Part shown: in pieces, positions 57,444 to 64,000 of the stretch
How the letters are laid out: each line of letters starts with the position of its first letter
How positions within the stretch are numbered: position 1 is the first letter of the stretch
Assembly: GCA_023078555.1 (NCBI GenBank)
Contig: CM041202.1
Location: 3,964,022 to 4,028,021 of the forward strand
DNA: 64,000 nucleotides
Origin: Ulva prolifera
Lineage: Eukaryota > Chlorophyta > Ulvophyceae > Ulvales > Ulvaceae
Direction: 5' to 3'
The notes under the pieces: generated by a model
What the model was told of the DNA's origin: nothing
Databases searched by the model: none
Seen by the model: the letters and a program-made list of their open reading frames with translations, nothing else
Program-made: the position numbers and the translations under genes

Positions 57444-58054
57444 TTGACAGCTTAAAACGCCCCGTAGCTGTGGTGAAACCTGAGGATGGGCATATGAGAT
57501 GGGCACTGGCACAGTGGAGATTCATTCCCTTTGAAGGCAGGGGATTGGGCATAGACTATGGAATGGGCGAATAGCAAGTGCAAGCAGTTATGCGACAACC
57601 GTTGCAGTGATTGCCTATACTTGCTTGTCACACTTCGTGAGATAGAGAGAGGACCAGCTGATGCCAGGCTTCACCACAACCATCCCATTGCATGGAAGGG
57701 GCTGCTGTGACGACCCGCTGCTCATGTGACAGCTATGATTGATTGCTGGATTCCGAAACAAATAAAATTTGACCATGTTCTGCCAATGTGCGTACCACTG
57801 GCGGCGGTGGTATGGTGTGGCTTCATACAGGCAAGCACAGCAGCCGCACCAAGCTGTGGCCTTCAGCCTGACCGGAATCAGTCCTCCACAAGGATCTGAG
57901 CACATCATATATTCAATCCGCCATGATCTGCAACCGTTTCGGAACAGGCTCAGGTCTTTCGGAGGTATGGCTAGGTAATTGGACAGGCTGCAATCCGCTC
58001 ATATTACCGCCCAAGCGCCTTGAAACTACACACCAACACTGACAACGCTACCAC
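57444..58054. other. 3' flank of the transposase-like gene
   Basis: No coding segment is recognised. An AATAAA string at about 57761-57766 could serve as a polyadenylation signal for the preceding gene. Confidence 0.3.
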
Positions 58055-58556
58055 CACTGAAATCAAAGGCAGACTCGGTCAAAGAGAGGCCCGATCAGCC
58101 TGGCCAAAGGCCTGATCGAGCTCTGTCGACGTAATTCCGCGGTACGGACTGGTAGCGGACACACTTGCAATAGACCGCCACAACAAACCATGGCTCCAAT
58201 TGCAGCGCAATTAACGCAGTCGTGCACTCAACAGCAACATCAATCCATTTGAACGGGTTTCACAATGAACCGCGGCGCTTGCACACTCTCCGGTGGGCGT
58301 GAGCGTGTGGGCGTGGGCGTGTATGTGGCTGTGTGGCTGTGACCGGCGCGGGTGCTGCCGTTGCGTGGGTGTTTTGGCGTGCGCTTCGTGTGGCTTGCTG
58401 CGTGGTGTGCAGTTCCCCTGGTTCTTGCTTGCGGTGCTACCTGCCTCGCTTGCTTTGTCCTTGTAACACACACTCTCCGGTGTACTCGAGCGGTAACCCG
58501 ACGTAAAGCGGCGTTCTCCATGAGAGATAAATTCATCTGGCTGCGTGCACAGCGCT
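58055..58556 (+). repeat. Dispersed repeat F, copy 2
   Basis: Matches 32040-32352 in the same orientation, with about 85-90% identity by eye. It is split by the 173-bp insertion at 58296-58468. A small inverted motif (GATCAG...CTGATC) lies near its left end in both copies. A 303-codon minus-strand frame crosses this repeat and continues to 59122, but it has no recognisable domain. Confidence 0.82.
58296..58468. mobile_element. 173-bp insertion with 14-bp flanking duplication
   Basis: Copy 1 of repeat F has a single CACACTCTCCGGTG. Copy 2 has it twice (58282-58295 and 58469-58482) with 173 bp between. The insert is GTG- and GGCGTG-rich at the left and ends CTTGTAACA. A 14-bp duplication is longer than DNA transposons make and suggests target-primed reverse transcription (SINE-like) or a tandem-duplication mechanism. 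No poly(A) tail or tRNA-like start is evident. Confidence 0.65.
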
Positions 58557-59435
58557 GAAACGTACGTTGCAGTTGCTTTGTAAAGGTACGACGATATTCC
58601 GAACACTAATGTCGAGATGCAGTCGTCCGATGCCAACAAATTACTACATTCCAGCCGCGAAACATATGGCAGCCGGAAAACCGCTCGCGGTCTTGCTACT
58701 ACCTTGATGTTTGTGGAATGAGTGGTGACGACATTGCGTGCTACCGAAGGTGGCGTGGTGTACACAAATTTACGCGGGAGAAGGTACGCGAATCCCGAAG
58801 GTCTCCGAAGGAGGGCTGCTTCCCGTCTAACGGGATAATCGACAGTCACAAAAAACGAGCGCTTCCAACGAACGCGAAACACACGAACGCGAAACACCTC
58901 ACGGCGACGTTCTCTTTTTATTTGCGGCATGCTGGCAAATCCCTGGTACGACATGTATTCGCAGAGTCTCCTTGATTGCAAATTTACCGTCGCAGGCAGC
59001 AGCGCCACGACAAGCAGCGGTACCACGACAGTACCACGACAGGCAGTATAGATAACACCTTCGGCTTGATTGGGCTCTGCAGATCTCGGCATACATCGGA
59101 ATGGGTTTCTTCGCCAGGGCAAAAGTCTCGAAGGTGAGCCTACGAACTATCGTGATCTTCTCAGCGCACCTGGCCGACTAAGACATTACGGACCAAACAC
59201 AGCAACAATGTGAAAGCCTTTTATCGCGCATTTTGTTTTTTGTGGTATTTGCCTGGGAGTCCTGATCAAGTTGGCAAATGCTCAGGTTTTGTCGTCTTGT
59301 CCGGCAAACTGAGCGAATTCAAGTGCCCCTGCATGATCCCACAAAACATATTCAACAGGGTGTCTTGCAGTCACTAACTGATGTTCTGCATCGCAGCCTC
59401 AGACGTTCCATTTTAGGGGTTCAAGTTAACAACCA
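58557..59435. other. Upstream region of the SAM/p25-alpha gene
   Basis: No recognised coding segment. Direct repeats ACGAACGCGAAACAC occur near 58873-58900, and GTACCACGAC is duplicated near 59021-59041. The promoter of the downstream gene should lie in the right part. Confidence 0.4.
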
Positions 59436-62400
59436 ATGCAGCCTGAAACTGCAAGATGCTTCGTTGACATGGCACCAGTCCCAAAAAATGCAGCAAGGGA
59501 TCCGGAATGTATGAATGCTTCCGTCGCTGTGCAGGCACCTGTTGAGCAGTGGGACCACAACGATGTTCAAGCCTGGGCTAAACGTGTTGCAGGACTTCCA
59601 AAGCCTTGCCGAATGGCGCTTAAGGCAGTAACAGGCAAAGTCCTCATGGGATTCACATCAGAGGTAGGCCTAGTAAAATCCATTCTGCTTTCTGGCCTGC
59701 ATTGCTGTCAAAAGAGACTGTTTCATGCAGGATTTGGATGTGATGTTTAAGGGGCGCGCCACCACCATCGAGAAGGCTGAATTTCTTGAGCACTTAGATT
59801 CTCTCCGGGTAAGACAAATTAATTTTTAGGCCGATGCACGCCTGTCAAGCCAGCATTCTCGCGTGTACACTCAAGGTCATGTTGGCGAGACACTGTCTCA
59901 GCCCACTATACTGCAGGCTGACAAGACACCTAGTGAATGCCCCAGCCCACCGAACAGCGCTGACGAAAATGTTGCTATCAACACAATGGAATCCGGTAAC
60001 TCTCATATTTCCGAAGTATGCTCCAAGGAATGCTTCCGACAGTCAGGATTTGTCTCCGGCCTTAAACATACAATAGCCCTTCAGGGGTGTGCTGTGGAGC
60101 CGCAGCGAACGTCACAGGCAACAGAGGGCAGTCCATCAGGTTCACAAGGCCGTCGCTGTCAGTGCGCTGCAACATATGAGACAGTCGAAGTTTACACAGA
60201 ACTACGTGAAGATGCAGATTGTAAAACAATGTTTGCTGCGGCTGACCCTGCTTTTCAAGGCTCCACTGGTCTTGTGGTCGATCAAGATCTTTCTGTTCAA
60301 GAATTGTCTCAGGCTACTGCCAAATTTCCAGTTGACTCTTCGGTATATCTTGGAATGGACAATGGGGACAGCACCATGAAACATGCATGCCCATCCCAAG
60401 ATTCAAGCGTGAGTGTGCTGGAGCCACGCCAACCCATACAACCCGATTCCCTGGTAGCGCTGGAGCAGGACTTGCTACAGGTGGAGCACATTTCAGTCCA
60501 GCCTGCATCTTTATACATGTGTGATACGTTGCCTGCCATTGGCTACAAGATGAACGCTCTGTCAGGTGAGCTCGAGTTGAAACTGCCTTTGTGGCTGGTG
60601 CCCTGGACCTAGCTCACAAGCTCTATGCTGAATGTTTTCGCAGTTGATCGTTCATTGTCTGTGTCATTCCTGCAGCGCGCATGGAGTTGCGCAGAGATCG
60701 TGGAGGGGCTACTGAAACTCGCTTACAAGAGCAGTTCCAGGCGTTCGCAAACTTCAGCAATCGTGGAGAACATCTTATAGACATGGACGGGGTCCATTTT
60801 GCAAAGTTCTGCTCAGACACGCGCAGTATTGGCAATGGGGTGACACGCATCGATGTGGACCTTGCTTTTGCGGGAGCCAAGTCCACAGGCACAAGGCGTA
60901 TCAGTTTTGACCAATTTGTTGAAGCCCTGAAGTCCCTTGGTGAGCGCAGAGGCAGTTCGCTGTCCGACATGGTAGATGCGTGTCTAGCACACAGAGGCCC
61001 AGTTAATCACAGCGGAAGCAAAGCGTCAACTGTCCGCTTACACGATGACAAGGTGTGATGGTCCGTGAGAATTTGCAACTTACCTACAGACCATTTGGTC
61101 CTGGCTTGTTATCGTGGATGTGCCACCTGCGCTGTACTTGGGTAAGTGAGTGTGTGTTTTGCCATGTGCGGTTCCTCTCGTTGCCTGCTCCAGCCCCAGA
61201 CCACAGGCGCAATGCCATAGCGGTATTGTACAGGCAGGTCTATATGGTGTGTTCTCAAACCAAACATGAAAAAGGCAACTGCCCGTAGTGTAAATCCTGT
61301 CCTGTGCTGTTATGCAGTCCACATACACAGGTGTCTATAAGCGCGGAGGCCCAGACATGCTGGATGGAGGAGCGAAGAGCTTGCAGCAGATAACAAACAG
61401 GAAGCCTGCTGATGCAAGGGGCGTACAGCTGACTAAGCCTGGATCTCTTGTTGAGAATGTGTCAATGCGCCATCAAGGTTTCAACAACTCAGCACATACC
61501 AAGCGTATTGGCGGCATGTGCAAGCTGACACCGCCGTCGATGCGTGGGTTTGCCATTGCGCTGGCCTTGCCTGAAGCAACTACCAGGAAGCGTTTTGTAT
61601 CATCTGGAAATGCCATCAAACTGTGTGAGACGTCCACGGGCACAAGCGGCAATCAGACTCAAGGCGTGGACGACCTGGGTATGTTCTTCTGGTCGCTAGT
61701 ACCACGAGTCAGTTGTGTCAGGCATTCACATTAGCTGTGACAATTCTGTGCAGATCGATTGAAACACGTTTTTGCTGCATTTTCTGCATTTGGAAAAGGC
61801 CATGGGTTCAACATTGCTACTGATGAGATGAAGATGGACAGCAAATCATTTGCCAAGCTCATGAGGGAGGCAGGTCTTATGTATGGAAAGTTGAACTTGA
61901 TCAGGGTGGACCTCTGCTTTGCCAAGTGCTGTGACAAGGTGGGTTCACTTTCAAACATGATGTTGAGCTGACTCACCCATCTGATGCAGATGACGTGTGC
62001 AGATCAGCAAACGCATGTCGTTTGAGCAATTTCAACATGCTCTGGAGGAGTGTGCAGCAGTAAGGGGCGATGACGTGCATTGCTTGGAACACGCGGTCAC
62101 TCAATGCAAGCCCATAGCACATGGCACAGTAGCTGGACGCATAAAGTGGTGTGCTTATGGACCTGATATGGATTTGACATATGTTGACAGTCTGAAAGTT
62201 TCGATAGAGACAATGACAGAAGTATGTATATATGCATTTTCTGACAGGCATGACCATTTGGACACGACAGCTTTGAAATTTGGGATCAATAAGTAATTTT
62301 CATTTCTTGAAATCATTCACGGTTACGCAGGCACGATGACCGCTCGTTGTATACTGGTGTTTATGCACATGGCGGCCCAACAAATGTTGACAAAAAGACA

Positions 62401-62478
62401 ACCTTCAGAGACATTGTCAATCGTGATGCTAGACCTGCAAGCAGCCGCCAAGCCGGAACCCGTGCCTGGACAAAGTGA
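59436..62478 (+). CDS. SAM domain plus two p25-alpha (TPPP) domains
   Basis: Eight exons join in phase to about 752 codons: 59436-59663, 59731-59808, 59830-60565, 60676-61052, 61318-61678, 61754-61938, 62003-62148 and 62331-62478. Residues 36-102 form a SAM-like domain (VEQWDHNDVQAWAKRVAGLP, then FTSEDLDVMFKGR...FLEHLDSL). A long disordered linker follows. p25-alpha domain 1 starts near 349 (FAKFCSDT, TRIDVDLAFAGAK, RRISFDQFVEAL) and ends with HDDKSTYTGVYKRGGPD. Domain 2 starts near 594 (SFAKLMREAGL, KRMSFEQFQHAL) and ends SLYTGVYAHGGPTNVDKKTT. p25-alpha/TPPP proteins bind tubulin and bundle microtubules, and algal members occur in flagella. Start codon choice (59436 or the Met at 59469) is open. 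Intron 2 would be only 21 nt, or 45 nt with the next acceptor. Confidence 0.9.
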
Positions 62479-63582
62479 TATGCCCTTGGAACCTTTGGAG
62501 GAAAGGAAGTTCTTGCCCACATACTGGCCGTCAGTGTAGGTGCTTGCTTCAAGAGTGAAAGTTGATGCTGTTGCATACCTACTGTTTCGTGTATTGAGTT
62601 TTCCAGCGTGTGGCAGAATTGCATTTAAAATGTGCTTGATGAAGCGTAATGAAGCATGGCTAATGCTAGTTCGGCCTTCTGCGTCTACACATGCCGTTCA
62701 TGCCGTCCTCCTCAGCTTTGCGATCGTTTTGGGGATTTCTGTCTTCATTTGGGCAGTACGGAGTACATTTCTTTCCGTCCATGCATGTTTAGCATATTGG
62801 GCGACTTCACAGCCGCCCCCAGAGCTGTGTGGGACAGCTTCAGTGATACAATCATGAACGCAATGGAAAATTGCTCGTCTTTCCGAACAGCTGGGATATT
62901 GGGATGTTGGCGACTTTGAACATCACCATGAGGGAGAGCCTGTCCGTAGGAAACTCAATCAGGTTTCACTCGGGCGTTGAGTTGCGTTGAGTTGCATACT
63001 TCAGTCACAATGTCTAAAAGTTTCCCGTTCGAAATACTATGTCTACTTTCATGGCATGAGCATGAAGATCAGCAATTGATAGTACCTTCACCTGTTCCAA
63101 TACCAACACATTTTCAATGTGAGAGAAACATAAAGTCCATGCCATTCCTGAGCACATAGGAACTCCTGACGCTGCTCTGCCATTGGCATCACAGCTGCTG
63201 TGGCAGATGTGAAAGTGAAGCTCTGTCCACAGCATATTGGCGATCCATTGCCTCAACTCAATTCTTAAGCCTTAGTTGTCAAACAGTGACGTGTGAATGG
63301 CTTCAGCAGTATGCTTGGTTGTTCCAGATTCCGTGTGGTCATATGTACAGCCAAATACCTCGGAGTCCGAGGTACTCCACCGGTGACTGCGGTGATGTGC
63401 CGACCAGTTGTTGTCCATCCATCAGAGCATGTATGCTAAAGAACGACGTCTTGACAAAGAAGCACGTGTCTTGCCCCCCACCACCGCAGAGATAGCTTAA
63501 AGTGCAGCCACCACAGTATACCTAGTCGGATCGGCGAAACTGTGCCCTGAAACAATGGCAGAAAAGAGACAAAGCTGACATT

Positions 63583-63584
<2 letters not shown>
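62479..63584 (+). other. Downstream region with one possible exon
   Basis: At about 62866-62962 a plus-strand frame reads KIARLSEQLGYWDVGDFEHHHEG and ends VRRKLNQ before GTTTCACT. It looks coding, but its family is unknown and no joining exon could be found. The rest shows no recognisable gene. Confidence 0.3.

Positions 63585-63665
<81 letters not shown>
63585..63665. repeat. CA dinucleotide microsatellite, 81 bp
   Basis: An uninterrupted (AC)n run of about 40 units. Apparent open frames across it are artefacts of the repeat. Confidence 0.98.
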
Positions 63666-63670
<5 letters not shown>

Positions 63671-63744
63671 AATGTAAAATAAAACAGCAATCCCCTTACA
63701 CAAGTGTACATGCCAGAGGCTGATCACTGTTGTACTTGCCTGTG

Positions 63745-63999
63745 TCAAGGAAAGACTGTGATCACTCGGCTTATGCTGATTTGAATGCACACCCCCCGGC
63801 AGTCGATTGAGGCGGTCCTGAACATCCTTGGGTTTTCAGGTTTCAGTATGGCAATATACCGTGCAGGGACTAATAGATGTGTCTTGAAGTCTGTGGCGGG
63901 CTTGTACTTGTGGGTGTGATCACAATGTTTGCACTTCAAAGCTGCATAAGCTTCAGAATCCCGAGTCCGAACATCACATTTTCCAACAGATCTATTCCA
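63745..63999 (-). CDS. Zinc-finger (BED-like) exon, open at right edge
   Basis: The minus strand from the window edge reads through to a stop near 63745. It contains LKCKHCDHTHKYKPATDFKTHLL, a C-x2-C...H pattern like BED-type or related C2H2 fingers (KCKxC...T..L..HL). BED fingers are common at the N-terminus of hAT-family transposases and of genes derived from them. The tail is short after the finger, so either an intron follows or the frame is broken. The start lies outside the window. The function is not established. Confidence 0.4.
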   Translation of the reverse strand, partial: WNRSVGKCDVRTRDSEAYAALKCKHCDHTHKYKPATDFKTHLLVPARYIAILKPENPRMFRTASIDCRGVCIQISISRVITVFP

Positions 64000-64000
64000 C

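Noticed and set aside
58211-59122. 303-codon open frame on the minus strand
   Set aside because: It crosses dispersed repeat F and its 173-bp insertion, has no recognisable domain, and the same frame is not kept in the other copy of the repeat.
63497-63790. Open frames across the CA repeat
   Set aside because: They are produced by the dinucleotide repeat itself.
1-64000. CRISPR arrays, rRNA genes, bacterial operons
   Set aside because: No regularly spaced direct repeats, rRNA signature or bacterial gene order was found. The spliced genes and LTR elements show eukaryotic nuclear DNA.

Overview
The window is nuclear DNA from an intron-bearing eukaryote, most likely a green alga. The strongest clue is a spliced gene at 16621-18062 for the N-terminal domain of Alfin-like proteins, a family of the green lineage. 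A second intact spliced gene at 59436-62478 carries two p25-alpha (TPPP) domains, which fits an organism with cilia. Introns are GT-AG and mostly 37-110 nt, with a few longer ones. No bacterial gene organisation is visible. The species cannot be named from the sequence.

Most of the 64 kb is transposable elements of different ages. From left to right: a frameshifted Ty3/gypsy element on the minus strand (1-7085, running off the left edge); a copia gag remnant with one LTR (8555-9832) next to a gypsy integrase scrap; a short gypsy RT scrap on the plus strand (11.3-11.5 kb); a solo-LTR-like repeat (11559-12348); a 1.88-kb non-autonomous element with 8-bp target duplications (14336-16211); the Alfin-domain gene and downstream Tudor-like exons (16.6-19.55 kb); and a second decayed gypsy element (20.7-29.2 kb) split inside its RNase H by a 4.4-kb insertion.

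That insertion (22809-27211) is the most interesting object. It holds two convergent, uninterrupted spliced genes. One codes for about 622 residues with an OTU-type cysteine protease domain followed by an HUH/Rep-type domain (HMQ motif and Y-x-x-K motif). The other codes for about 377 residues that I do not recognise. It looks like a Replitron-type (HUH endonuclease) transposon, apparently intact, with a probable 3-bp target duplication (AGA) and no terminal inverted repeats.

From 29.4 to 50.6 kb there is a nested complex. A TTA-flanked 3.1-kb element (29414-32507), a 100-bp perfect hairpin and an 886-bp hAT-type element (33519-34404) precede a dead copia element, B (34816-49434). Copia B has been hit by a solo-LTR-like repeat, by an 818-bp TA-flanked inverted-repeat element, and by a complete copia element, A (38207-44784). 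Copia A has two LTRs that match over 348 bp, a 5-bp target duplication and one open 1852-codon gag-pol frame, so it inserted very recently.

The right third has a 466-bp inverted-repeat element inside a dispersed repeat (49.7-50.6 kb). It is followed by a divergent pair of spliced genes: an unrecognised minus-strand gene at 50.9-53.1 kb and a plus-strand gene at 53.3-57.4 kb resembling the tnp2 (Transposase_21) family of CACTA/EnSpm elements. Then come the SAM plus double p25-alpha gene, a CA microsatellite, and a zinc-finger exon running off the right edge.
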